From Saxidomus purpurata (lineage: Eukaryota > Mollusca > Bivalvia > Venerida > Veneridae): DNA of 64,000 nt. Shown here piece by piece: positions 40,114-51,265 of this stretch. Made by a program: the position numbers and the translations under genes. Positions within the stretch are counted from its first letter, which is position 1. The number at the start of each line of letters is the position of its first letter. Location: positions 21,268,480 to 21,332,479 of the forward strand of contig JAFMSR010000002.1 of assembly GCA_022818135.1 (NCBI GenBank), written 5' to 3'. The notes beneath the pieces were generated by a model. That model ran no database searches. It had not been told where the DNA came from and saw only the letters and a program-made list of their open reading frames with translations.

Positions 40114-40520
40114 GTTCAGATCGAAATATCCGTCACTGAGGGTGATGTTTTGGCGGGAACGAGGCTCTGCCGAGTTCCCGCGAAACAGTTACCCGAAGTG
40201 ACGGATATTTCGATCTGAACCAAGTATCTCATGGAAGAAACTTTTCCTTGCATACCGTCTGGCACTTTGAAATAGATATTTAAAAACAAACTTACCGAAA
40301 TGATGCATTTTGATATAAAAACAAACATTCTTTAGATGTTATGTATGGGAAAGTGACGTCACATTGTTGATAACGTGACGTCACATTGTTTATAACGTTA
40401 CGTCACAAGTAAGCACGTAAGTCGTCTTACACGGGGGGGTGTAAGATGAGATTTTCCAGCACTGGTAAAAACTGCAGATATCCCCATCTGGTATGCAAGA
40501 AAGGTACCTTCTGACACCTG
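40114..40520 (+). mobile_element. Palindromic repeat (family of 8391 and 46207)
   Basis: 40114-40220 is a long hairpin: 'GTTCAGATCGAAATATCCGT' pairs with the reverse end 'ACGGATATTTCGATCTGAAC', with a central 'GGCGGGAACGAGGCTCTGCC' to 'GAGTTCCCGCG' stem. The body to about 40510 includes 'TTCCTTGCATACCGTCTGGC', 'AAACTTACCGAAATGATGCA' and two 'GTGACGTCACATTGTT' motifs. It lies 5' of the small cysteine-rich gene's start. Confidence 0.75.
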
Positions 40521-41480
40521 CAAATAGGTCTGCTTCGCTGCACTATACTGCAGAGCGTCATGGGTGATGTGACCATGGCAGAAGCTTGGGTATTACCACT
40601 ACCACAGGAGCACAGGCAAACTTGCTTGTTATGGCTTGAAATTGCAGACAAGTACATTTCTCGCTTTTGGCTTCGGAAACATGTTTTAACAGCATGATGG
40701 GAGACATGCTCGGGGTCTCGTCGACAAGTAGGCTACGGAAACAGCACTGATAAACCTTTATAAAACAACGAAATAAAACGAAAAAATAAATAACACAGGT
40801 CAACGTGAGTGACCTACTTCTGACATTCAATCACATCCATCCATTAAAGTATAAAAGTACATCCATATAGTATAGATATAATCTCCCACATTAATCAATA
40901 AAGTTTTTTTAAGTTGCGAAGAGCATCATTCATCCATATGACAATGGGAGATGGACGAAACGAAACAAAACGAAAATAGCACTGTATGCTTCTGATGCTT
41001 GACGACTCCACATCTGACAGAAAAAGATTTATTAATTCCAGTCGGATTTAAACAGCCTCCAAGAAGACCAATGTGTAGGGAAGAGCACAGCATCATACGA
41101 AGATATTGTAAGCAAAGCACAGCTTTCCCGAGGTATTGTATACAAATGAGGTATACAAAACCTAGTGTGGTTCAACATCCTGTTTGTGGAAGGAACTCAA
41201 AGACGTTAGACAGAGCTGGGCCTAGGCATACTACCATTTACGAAAATGCATCGAACATATGTTCCCGTGTTCTCTGATGAAAGCATTGCGCTAGCCAATG
41301 GAGCAGATATAAGTAGTAAGTAGGTTTGAACGTTCACAGAAAGAGAGCTCCAGAACATAAAACAATTTGTTTCAAGTTGTGCCTCCACGTACCTTGAAAG
41401 CAATGCGTTTTGTCTCGGAGACAAGGGACAACGGAGTCAGACGATTGAAATGGTCCGAGCTAGTTTAGAGTGAGAGACGT
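40520..41480. other. Coding-like but uninterpretable sequence
   Basis: Both strands have open frames of 70-92 codons (plus 40999-41277; minus 40558-40830, 41206-41424) in higher-GC sequence than the flanks. None has splice signals or motifs I can interpret. The region could be an old transposon or a processed-gene remnant. Confidence 0.25.
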
Positions 41481-42420
41481 CTGTGACATTTATTAGTGAT
41501 AAAGTTACATTGATATTCAACTGATTGAAGATAATTGTTGTCACAGCTAAAATCTTTTCCCAAATCATTGGCTAAAAGTAGTAGAGCAAGGTAGCTGGTG
41601 GAAACTTCTTTGTTCCCTATTTTTCTGTAGCAAAGGAACTAAGTAGTTTGTCAGCTAGTCTAAGATATAGCCACCTTGAGAAAGGACTCATACCCCTACG
41701 ATAAACATGTTATTAAAGTTAGAAAAGCTCTTGACCAGTCCATGAACATTCAGAACTGATTTGAAGTGTTCCACGTCTTAGTTACAGATCTATAGTTCTT
41801 AAACTGTTCTTTAAGAAGATATCAAGAACAAATAAGAAAATTGTCCAGCCCTTTGTTTGTTCTTGAAACAGGTATGGGATTGCTCTTGAATTTTTAAAGA
41901 TCAAACATTTGTCCAGAAAATCTTATGAACACCATAAGAAAACGTCAAGAACTTATTTGAAACCTTCATGTGTTAATAGAAATAGAGCCTTCAAAACAAA
42001 TGAAGAATCATTTGAACATCTTAAGAACACTTACTAAAACTAGAACTTACTAAAATTCTTAATTTGTTCAGGACAATGAGTCAGTTAGTCCTTTCGAGAA
42101 CTTCTGAAAAATAAATACTATAATTGAAAAGAATAAAAACATAGTTACTACAAACTGTGTTGAATTATTAGATACATCTTTTATTCCACATCTGAAGCTA
42201 GTGATACACTACTGCAAATGGGTAACATAAACTATTCTTCCGCTTCATCACTTGCATTGATTTCGAAACTACACAGTTTTAAGGCTAATGGTAAATTCTT
42301 TATAGCTAAATGAACTATACAGTGGTTAAAACATAAAGAATTCCACCTTTAATTTGCCAATCTGATAATTTCCATATAAAATTGCAAATCATCTTTTGAA
42401 TGAAAATAGCTCATGAATTA
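41480..42420. other. Intergenic, no recognised content
   Basis: AT-rich, many GAAC/AAGAAC-type words, no exon or named repeat. Confidence 0.3.
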
Positions 42421-42421
42421 T

Positions 42422-43195
42422 CCTTGATCTGTGATTAAAAGAAAAGCCAATGACATTTAATGAACTATGAACAGTTCATGAATTTTTTAAGAACGTGGAT
42501 TTGACAAATAAGAAATTGAATGAGAGAGGGTATTTTTTTGCAAAAGTAAGAGGGTTTATGTCTTTTTTTTGTCAAAAGTAATTATAGGAATAACTGTTTT
42601 TTAATATTGATATTTGCGACTGTATATACGGTTTTTAATGGTCGCAAATATTTTTACGGCGACGGCGTTAGTAAAACTGTCGCAAATATCAACACAAATA
42701 TTTATCCCTTTTTTAACGCACAATTGTTCTAAATGCGATAATTAAAACGCCGTTCAAATTTTGCGACTATATAATACGTTTTTATAGTTGCAATTTAAAC
42801 GACGTTACCAATCAAAACACGTTACATCGGTACTGCGTTAGAATAGGCTTTATTTTTTTTTTTTATTTTTTACTTTAAGAGGAACAATTTAGCATCTAAA
42901 ACAATAAAGAAATTGTCTCTTGTTTATTTGTCACAGGTTTCCACGACTTTAAATCGGACATTGGTAGCACATGTTGATCTGTGATTAAAAGAAAAGTCAG
43001 TGACATTTAATGAACTATGAACAATTCATTAACTTTATAAGAACGTCGTGGATTTGACAAATAAGAAATTGAATAAGAAAAGGTGCTGTTTGGCAAAAGT
43101 AACAACTGTAAAGAAATTGTGTCTTGTTTATTTGTCACAGGTTTTCACGACTTTAAATCGAATATTAGTAGCACATGTTTTGTATGGTATTTTGT
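42422..43195 (+). repeat. Local direct duplication split by an insertion
   Basis: 'TTGATCTGTGATTAAAAGAA' through 'GGATTTGACAAATAAGAAAT' occurs at about 42424-42520 and again at 42973-43070. 'AAAGAAATTGTCTCTTGTTT' through 'GTAGCACATGTT' occurs at 42906-42976 and again at 43111-43182. The order suggests a tandem duplication of about 210 bases, the first copy interrupted by the 42595-42850 element. Confidence 0.65.
42595..42850. mobile_element. MITE-like element with 'TTTGCGAC' repeats, copy 1
   Basis: Contains 'TGATATTTGCGACTGTATAT', 'ATGGTCGCAAATATTTTTAC' and 'GGCGACGGCGTTAG', then 'TTTTGCGACTATATAATACG' and 'TACATCGGTACTGCGTTAGA'. It matches 63220-63515 in inverted orientation. 42600-42690 is self-complementary. 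No coding capacity. Confidence 0.75.
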
Positions 43196-43440
43196 CTAGC
43201 AACAGGAGAACGTGTATTAAACTAGAGTTGTCAACATGACTAATAAAACTGATCTAGTAAATCTTAAAACTTATTTCATCCCCAAGAAGAATCAAAAACA
43301 CCTAATTTAACAATATCGTTATTCTATTTTTCTCACTTTTTAGGCGGAACAAAACCCGATTATTTTATTTATCAGAAGGTATTTTACTAATTATATTAAA
43401 CGACAGAAAAGAATTCCAAACATAATTATATTTCAGGTAT

Positions 43441-43492
43441 AGGTGTGTGTGTGTGTTGTGTGTGTGCGTGCGTGCGTGCGTGCGTGCGTGTC
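43441..43492. repeat. (TG)n and (CGTG)n microsatellite
   Basis: An imperfect GT run followed by six GCGT repeats. Confidence 0.9.
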
Positions 43493-43654
43493 ACCTTCTA
43501 TTTACGAATCAAGATGGACGTCCCATTAAGTTGTGCCGAAATGGCTTGTGTTAACAAGTGTTGACTTTTAAGGTCAAATACTAGTTGTACATTGTATATC
43601 AGGTTGATATACGAGATTTTGTCCCGAAATAAAGACTTACGAGGTATTTGTATT

Positions 43655-43940
43655 TTAGAGCTTTATCATTGGTACCGTATAATCCATATGACCAACGCCC
43701 CCAGAAGAGTTTATTTATTTTAGGTTTCGGGTGATAGTAAGATACAGAACGCGTCCTGTTCCAGAGACACCGTCTAGTTCTTTAACATGCCCAGTGTACA
43801 GTACCAATACATCGGACATCGATTTTAGGTCTCATTTGAAAGACCATTAGTTATGTAAGTGGAAGAGCGGGGTATCGAATACGCGATCCCCGAATTACAA
43901 GTCCAGCGCGTTAACCACTAGACCACTGATCCGCTCCGAG
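43655..43940 (-). mobile_element. tRNA-derived SINE, minus orientation
   Basis: Read on the minus strand it begins 'GAGCGGATCAGTGGTCTAGT', then 'GGTTAACGCGCTGGACTTGT' and 'GGGGATCGCGTATTCGATAC': a clear tRNA-like A box and B box. The body 'GTCTCTGGAACAGGACGCGT' and 'GGGGGCGTTGGTCATATGG' is shared with 6340-6625. Confidence 0.8.
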
Positions 43941-43944
43941 CTAC

Positions 43945-46190
43945 GGATTTTTGACTCATTCACTAGATGTATAAAGTGCAGAGCTAGGTCATTTTGACAA
44001 AAGGTGCCTCTGCACCTTTGCAATCCCTTAATGTCAAAATGTCATTTTTGCCAAAACTGCAACGACGGTAAATGTTTACCTGTAACAGTTGGTGTAAAAG
44101 AGAACATAGTTGTAGTAAATTTCGCTCGTTCCCGATAGAAATTGGGTTATTGTTTACAGTAACTTTCTGAAAAAGAATAAAATTTTCATGTTAGGTGAAT
44201 TAAGTTTCGCTGAAATAAACGCATGAAACGCATAATGAAGACCAATCTTAACCCAGTAATTTGCAACAATAACCAATTCTCATCACATCTCAGATTTCGA
44301 AGCACTGGCCAGATTCACCTTAACCCCTACATTTGGATCTAAATATTGTATCAGTAGAAACAGTCGGGTCTAAAAATCGCTGCCCATAATTTGTCTTTAT
44401 ATTGACTAACTAAAACCTATTACATGCAGAAGTAAACGAGTAGAAAAGCAGACATGTACGCTGGGTAACTACATGACAAAGTATCTGTATATTGATGAAA
44501 GCGTTAAAAAATAATGATATCTGTTCTGTGCATTACGACCAATCCTTATTACTTATTCTAACAACCGTAACTTTTCGTATTATAGATACATGCATAGGTC
44601 GAAATAAGCAATCACCTTCGATGTTGAACGACTTAAAAAATAAATTATGTTTCCGTGGGCAAAACGAGGGGTGTATCACAACGCAATCGAGAAAATGCTT
44701 GTAAGACTTTGATGTTGCTACGCGTAAAACATAGTAATCGTAGCATATTTTACTTACATTTCATATTTAAAGCTAAACAACTTTCATTATTTTGTATTTT
44801 CATCGATATCACTTTGTTTAGAGTTATTTGATATGGATTCCCCCCGCGAAAAATTAACTTACTGTAACTTTGCAAGAGTATGTTATTGTTTCTACATGGA
44901 ATTCCGCTGATCTGTACTTTTTTAAACGTGCACTCGACCAATGTTTGAGTTCTTAAATAAACTTAACAGCTTGGGGCAATTTTACACGAATTTTGTTTGT
45001 TGTTTTCCTTCTTGATCACAGGTCATGTGAAGCTCCGAACAGGAAGTTTTAACCTTGTAATTTTCGATTCAGATTCATTCAATTGTGGCCAGTGTCAGCT
45101 AAAAGTACTAAGAACTTTAAAGGGTGCAGTGAGTAAAGCATAACAAATTAATATTGTTGTTGGTTTCTGTACTCAAGTGTAATAAGCAACGATTCAGGCT
45201 AGGTGCCGGGTACTACAAGGGTCATTCCAATGAAATCATTTCTAAATCTGACCAATGGCCACTGATGAAAAGATCTTTGTAAAGACTCAGACGAAAGTTA
45301 TTTTGACTTGCCAAAATAATTTGAAAATATTCGACAGAAGGTCACCTAAGAAATAAATCAACTTCTTTTAAAGTTAGGAAGATCTTTCACCATAAAATTA
45401 TGTTTAAAGGGAGCCTTAGCCAGTAGACCCAATTAATAGCCGAATTCAAATAACCAAAGCCAATAGTAGCCGTTCCGTTTTCAAAGATTTAATAAGACTT
45501 ACTATTATAATTTTGAAATCAACCAGAACAAGATGATTCTTCTTACGTATGAACAGCATACGAGAAAATGTAAAGTTTGTTAATTATTGATTATAGCCAT
45601 TTCTAATCAATCGTTTCCTATGTAAGTACAAACATTAATATTCTACAAAACGATAGCCAAAATTTAACGAGTAGTTCATACGTGCATGAGGACTGATCCC
45701 AATCGTATCATAAAATCCAAGTGTTCTCTTCCGTAACTTAGATAATTTGAGGTATAGTAAAGCAATTGTAACGTACCCAATTATAAAACATATAAACGTT
45801 GGTTTTTGCACAACATGGCTGATATTGGACCAGTTAACATTCAATTACAACAAAAGAAATTGTGAATGTATTACTACTATGTTTATTTTATACAATGAAA
45901 ATGAGGAACATATGTGTTTTTCGTGTTTATCTATTGAAAAGTGTAAGACATGTGAACAATGGATTGCTATTTTTACTGCAGCTTGCTCATATATGAGATA
46001 CACTTATGCAAGATGTCGCTTAAAACAGTGTGCGATCGATATTGCTTTCGCAATTTTACAAATTTACTTTCAGAATAAACAAAACTTGTGATATACGCGA
46101 GATGCATTTAAATTACAGACAACAGAATATTTTATAATAATAAATAACATTACATTTTCTTTGATATCACCTTTTCAGCATATTTAGCAG
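43945..46190. other. Intergenic, no recognised content
   Basis: Open frames such as 45747-46091 plus are Cys-rich by chance; I found no splice-supported exon that fits the cysteine-domain pattern of the neighbouring genes. Confidence 0.35.
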
Positions 46191-46206
46191 TATTAAAGAG
46201 TATACT

Positions 46207-46515
46207 TTTGCGGGAACGAGGCTCTGCCGAGTTCCCGCAAAACAGTTACCCGAAGTGACGGATATTTCCATCTGAACCAAGTATCTCATGGTTGCATACC
46301 ATCTTGCAGTTTAAAATAGATATTTAAATGCAAACTTATCGAAATGATGCATTTTTATATAAAAACAAACGTTATTCAGATGCTGTATTTAGGAAAGTGA
46401 CGTCACAATGTTTATAACGTTACGTCACAAATAATTCACAAAGGGGGGACGTAATGAGATTTCCCGGCACTGGTAAAAACTGCAGACATTCCGATCTGGT
46501 TTGCAAAAAAAGTTA
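46207..46515 (+). mobile_element. Palindromic repeat (family of 8391 and 40114), left arm truncated
   Basis: Begins inside the hairpin, 'TTTTGCGGGAACGAGGCTCT' paired with 'CGAGTTCCCGCAAAAC', and then follows 40175-40505 closely, including 'CCCGAAGTGACGGATATTTC', 'CTTATCGAAATGATGCATTT' and 'GTGACGTCACAATGTTTATA'. The outer left arm is missing. Confidence 0.75.
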
Positions 46516-46519
46516 ATAC

Positions 46520-49420
46520 TAAGAATATATTTTTCTTTCTTTTCTGCTCTGTCGATTATGTTCTAAGGGTATGTAGAAGTATTTTTTACAGCAATTGTAG
46601 TAAAACAGATCAGGCAAAAGAAGGTTTCTTAAATGACTTATTGGTGGCAATCAATAACTTTCTTATTTTTTTCTGTCAGCTTAAGTTAAAATGACCACCA
46701 TTGTTGCCGAGTGATAATTTTGATAGATCTTTGCAATACAAGGACATACATACCTTGTCAAAAGTATTGTAACATCTTGAAAGAAGCAGGTTATTATATA
46801 ACACAAATCAAGTATCACAACATTTGCACACCCAATGAGCTCATATAATCATTATTTTCAATAATCCGAAACTTTGTTAATAATTACAAAAATAGTAATT
46901 TTCCCGTACTTTCTCGACTTTCTATATTTTATTACTTCAGCGCATATCTCCTACTGAAAAACGCTTAGCGTGAAAACGTAAAATATAAATCGACTTACAA
47001 AACCTGCTCAAACACTTCAAACGTTTTAGATTGTGTGGCTTAAAGCTGCTTCTTTCAAACATATTGTAATACACATATTAATTATGTAGTTAATCATGTT
47101 CGACAAATGTAACATGAACTAAATCTTTATCACAAACATGCTTGCAATAAACTTTATCCATACATATGCATGCAATAAAACTAATTCATATTGATGGAAG
47201 CAACATCTGCGCTATGGGTGAACATATAATGTTGTCATTCACGTAGCGGAGTAGAGAATATACTGTCACATAATTGTAAATGTTTTAACGAAATTTCCTT
47301 ATAACTGTTATTAAATAGACACTAAAACTATATTTTTGTATATTTATTAACGTTTCCCAATGTATAAACAAACTGCTCGAATCAACCTTTATTATAGACG
47401 AAAGCAGATCATACATTGGATTTGCTTATTCCATTATGACTGATACCAAATTTCACCTTAAATCAGAAGTTTGGTAATGGACTTTCATCAGTAATTGGCA
47501 TCTGTAGAGAGTGTTGGTGTGATCATGAGTAAAGTTTAATAATAAAGAATAATGCATTAATTAAATCACTAAAAGCCGCAGATTCTTTTTAACTACACCG
47601 CTGTTTGCAAATTCAGTACCTATGTGATAAAACGTCTTCCTGAATAAAAAACAACGTCTATTAAAGAAACCTTAAAGCTATAATTAAACTTTTTCATCTT
47701 TTCTAGATTTCTAGTAAAGTCAGTGAAAATTTGCCTTTCTCATTTTGACGAGACAGTGCAGGTTTTGTCATGGCAAAATGCTAATATCGCTTTGCAATGG
47801 CATTGGTTTCATTTTATCATGGCAATATTTTGAGGCACATACACTTTTAAGATTCAAATTCAAATTAAGATTCCACGTTTTTTTGTAATTCTACGTTTTA
47901 GATTAAAATATCCAAAGTCTTTTTTACATCACGTGATTACCTTGAATATTTTTTTTGCTACACCTGCGTATCATCAAAAGGGAATGTTCCTGTGATAATA
48001 TTAACTTAACACATAACTTACAAGGGAAATAACTGCCACGCGCATGAGTTCTAATGTCACATCGTTTTTGATGTTGTAGCATGCAAAATAACCGTTATAA
48101 AACGCTAAATTATTACTAAATGTGTTTGTACTTTCGAAAAATGTATACTTTATCTACTCGGAGTGAAGCCTTAACACACATGTTTTTTTATACAATTCGT
48201 GCGTTTTTCCGCTAGACTGGACAAAAATAAAACAAACAAAAAACGAGTGTTTGTATTGCATAAATACTAAAGGAACCGGAAGGTATAAAGCCGTGCAATC
48301 TGTAACTCGTAAACTTATAATAGACATATCGAAGCAAAAAGCAATAGCAATTTTCAAAAAGCTAAAACAGAGACTGATTTGGTAAAAAGTTGAAAACAAC
48401 ACGTGGTCCTCCTGTATGAGACTAAACCACATTATAATATGCAGAAAAATGGTTGCAGTAGATATGCGAAACTGGGAAATCCTGTAGCCAGTAGCCAGTA
48501 CCCACGCACATACGTCATATTTGTATCATTTAAAAGTAGAGCTGCTTCAGTTGTCTACACCAAATAGGTGTTTTGAAATAAAATAACTATTGGTAAATTT
48601 GAATGCAGAGTATGTAAAGATATTCTTGGTCAGATCTTGACATTTGTTTCTAGATTGAAGCTATTGCATTTCGATTAAAAAATACCGAATCGAACACATC
48701 CATTATCTATGCAATGAGCAAGGTATGGAAGAAGCCAATGTAATAAAAACATAACATAATAATTATTATTTAAATATTTGTGACTATCGGTATCTGGTGC
48801 CATTCTACGAAACCTGCATTATATTCCAGAAAACTAAATTACTAACACTACTAAATTCTAGACATATGACATATAATTATGTTAAACAACGGGTAGAAAT
48901 GATAATAAACAATGTTCTAGCAACATATGCATAGGTTATAGATCTACAGCTAATGAATGTCAATTTACGATATTTAATGTCAATATTGTTATCTCTTTCT
49001 TTTATAAATAAATATATCCATCAATAAATCTTAATGGATTAAGAAAAGAGAAACCGAGAACAATTTCACATATTAAGGAAATGAAAATGTTCAAGTGTTT
49101 GGATGTTTTGATCTTATGGAGAAAAAAAACTTGATTATGCAGTTATTCGAACATTTAAATATTCTTTAAATAGTTCATGTTCAAAGCATGTACGATTGCA
49201 TGGTAACTAATGAGAAAATATTAAAACTACCTTACTAGCACTTTAAAATGAATAACTTACATGATTTCTTACACCTAAATTTTTCGTTTTACTATGCAAA
49301 GAATATTTTCATGCATACCACCTCTTACAAGATCTTTACACAACTTTTCCTGTAATAAAATAGTCTTGCACGAAGAATTTTAACATGTGTCATAGAAACT
49401 TCTTTAATGCAAGTAACAAC
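46520..49420. other. Intergenic, 3' flank of the large cysteine-rich gene
   Basis: No exon, RNA gene or repeat that I can support; the 48154-48432 minus frame lacks any motif. Confidence 0.35.
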
Positions 49421-49426
49421 AGTTGT

Positions 49427-51265
49427 TTAAACTGTTATCTTTGCTAATGTTATCACAGCTACTGTAATTATCACAAAAATGTCCGAGAGAATGGATGCGC
49501 TATTACATGTGACGTCATGTCCATACGTTGTAAAATAAGCGTGGTTTTGTTCTTCACACTTTGAGTAGCTCAGTGAGGCTAAATAGATATCTTTAAACAA
49601 GGTGGCCTGTTCCACGTCGCAGCCAACTACTGCAGAGGCGGTCAGACAAGACTTGAGTGTTGTCAACAAACTGAAGGAAGATATCAAATTACATGTTTGA
49701 TTTTCTACTGAAACACCATGCACAGACAAAATGGTTCGAATATAAAAACACATTTACAGTAAAATGTAATGGTGTATTTACTGTTGATCCACAAAATAAT
49801 TGTTACTTAAGAGTCATTAGATCAATTCTGAGGAAAGGTATGCTTACTTTTGTGTAACTCTGTGTTGAAAATATATGTAGAAAAATGTTTCTTTCAGAAA
49901 TCTTAGTTCGTATCCATTTAAAGATCTTTTTTAAAAAGTGTGGGTGTAGAATTCTTAATTTAATCTGCAACACTGTAAAGGAATGTTCTTATCTACAGAT
50001 ATGCTCGTAAAAAGTTTTCTGAGCACTTAAATAGATTTAAAAAGAGCTTTGAAAAACTACATGCTTGAACACCCATTTATACACGTATAACAATATAGAA
50101 TTTTATTTCAGGGTATCTTTTGACTAACATCTCTATTTCTATATCCACAAACCTGCAATATTCTTTCCTGTATTCTGTGAACTTCCCATCGTTGTACAAT
50201 GGAAGAATGTCTGTAGTTAAAGTCGATGCAAATGATGACAGACAGGAAAAATCGTCAAACTGACACGTTATGAAGGCAAACAGCGTTTCTAAAATCACAA
50301 AGTTTGGTACAGCATCTATTATTTTATAATTATTAAGACTCACATTTTGATTGTTGTATAAAACGAAGTCAAATAAGAGATTACAAAGAAATGTTTAATA
50401 GCTATTTAGAAGAATAATAACTGACTAAATCATGTCTATGAACTTCCTTAACACTATATGAATGTATAGCTTACCTGTATAATTGTTGCAATAAACTCGG
50501 TTAGACACCTTGGCTGTCTGTGTATCAAAAGTAAAGAACGCATCGTCCTTGTAGCACTCCCCGACAGAATCTATGTAACACTGGATATTACACTCTACAC
50601 TGTATGTAAAACAAAATCTTGGTTTTGAAACTGAAATGCATGTATGTTTAAAATTGATCCCAGTCGGTGTTCACTCTCCCCGTGATTGTCAAGTTAAGTG
50701 GTCACTGTAAGAGGACATATACGCTTTAAGTACGACCAGATTAGGCTCTTATTTATAGCTGAATACTTTTTTAGAGACTGTCACAATAAACTACAGAACA
50801 AAGACTTGTAAATATATACAATGGAGAACATAAAACGTTATGCTTGTTTTTTCCCAGTCGTTGATGATGTAATTGGTGTTGGTTGTAATGTTAACAAAGC
50901 GGATTAGTGTAACGTGCTTACTTATTTTTGTCTTTATTAATATTCTACTTGATTTTGCTGAAGAAGCCCATCCTTTATAATTATATGCATTATAACTTGA
51001 TATCAAGATTATGCATGTTATGCTCGTTTTAAACATTTTGCTCTTGAAATTTCGTCTGGCCATTTTAAAGTCTATAACGCGTGTCCTTTTAATGTACAAT
51101 GGCCTCATATTTACAAAGATTAAGTATAGACTAACATGTAAAGGCTCGCACTTACTTATCACAGTAGTCCCTCAGAGCCTCATCTGCTGTTGAAGTGTTG
51201 AACGTATCCATAGTTACTGTCAAACATTTTCCAAGACTCGATTGTATCACTGGATAAGAGCAGCC
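49427..51265 (-). other. Module 4 of the large cysteine-rich gene, the anchor-proximal single-copy module
   Basis: Exons 51156-51265, 50475-50599, 50153-50288 and 49427-49670. Half I spacing is C-x11-C-x20-C-x4-C-x3-C-x7-C-x21-C, identical to the small gene, with the same exon lengths (110 and 125 bases). Half II is C-x6-C-x28-C-x8-C-x8-C-x20-C-x16-C, with 'LPLYNDGKFTEYRKEYC' and 'LSYSKCEEQNHAYFTTY'. It joins the preceding linker exon in phase 0. It is more like the small gene than like modules 1-3, so it probably keeps the ancestral, anchored form. An 'AC|GTTTGT' donor after 50153 is the weakest site. Confidence 0.65.

Noticed and set aside
40558..40830. 90-codon minus-strand open frame with a hydrophobic start, considered as a signal-peptide exon of the small cysteine-rich gene
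   Set aside because: No donor in the right phase follows it, while 39843-39849 plus 39507-39544 gives a better fit.
45747..46091. 114-codon Cys-rich plus-strand open frame
   Set aside because: No splice context, Cys spacing does not match the family, and composition equals the AT-rich background.
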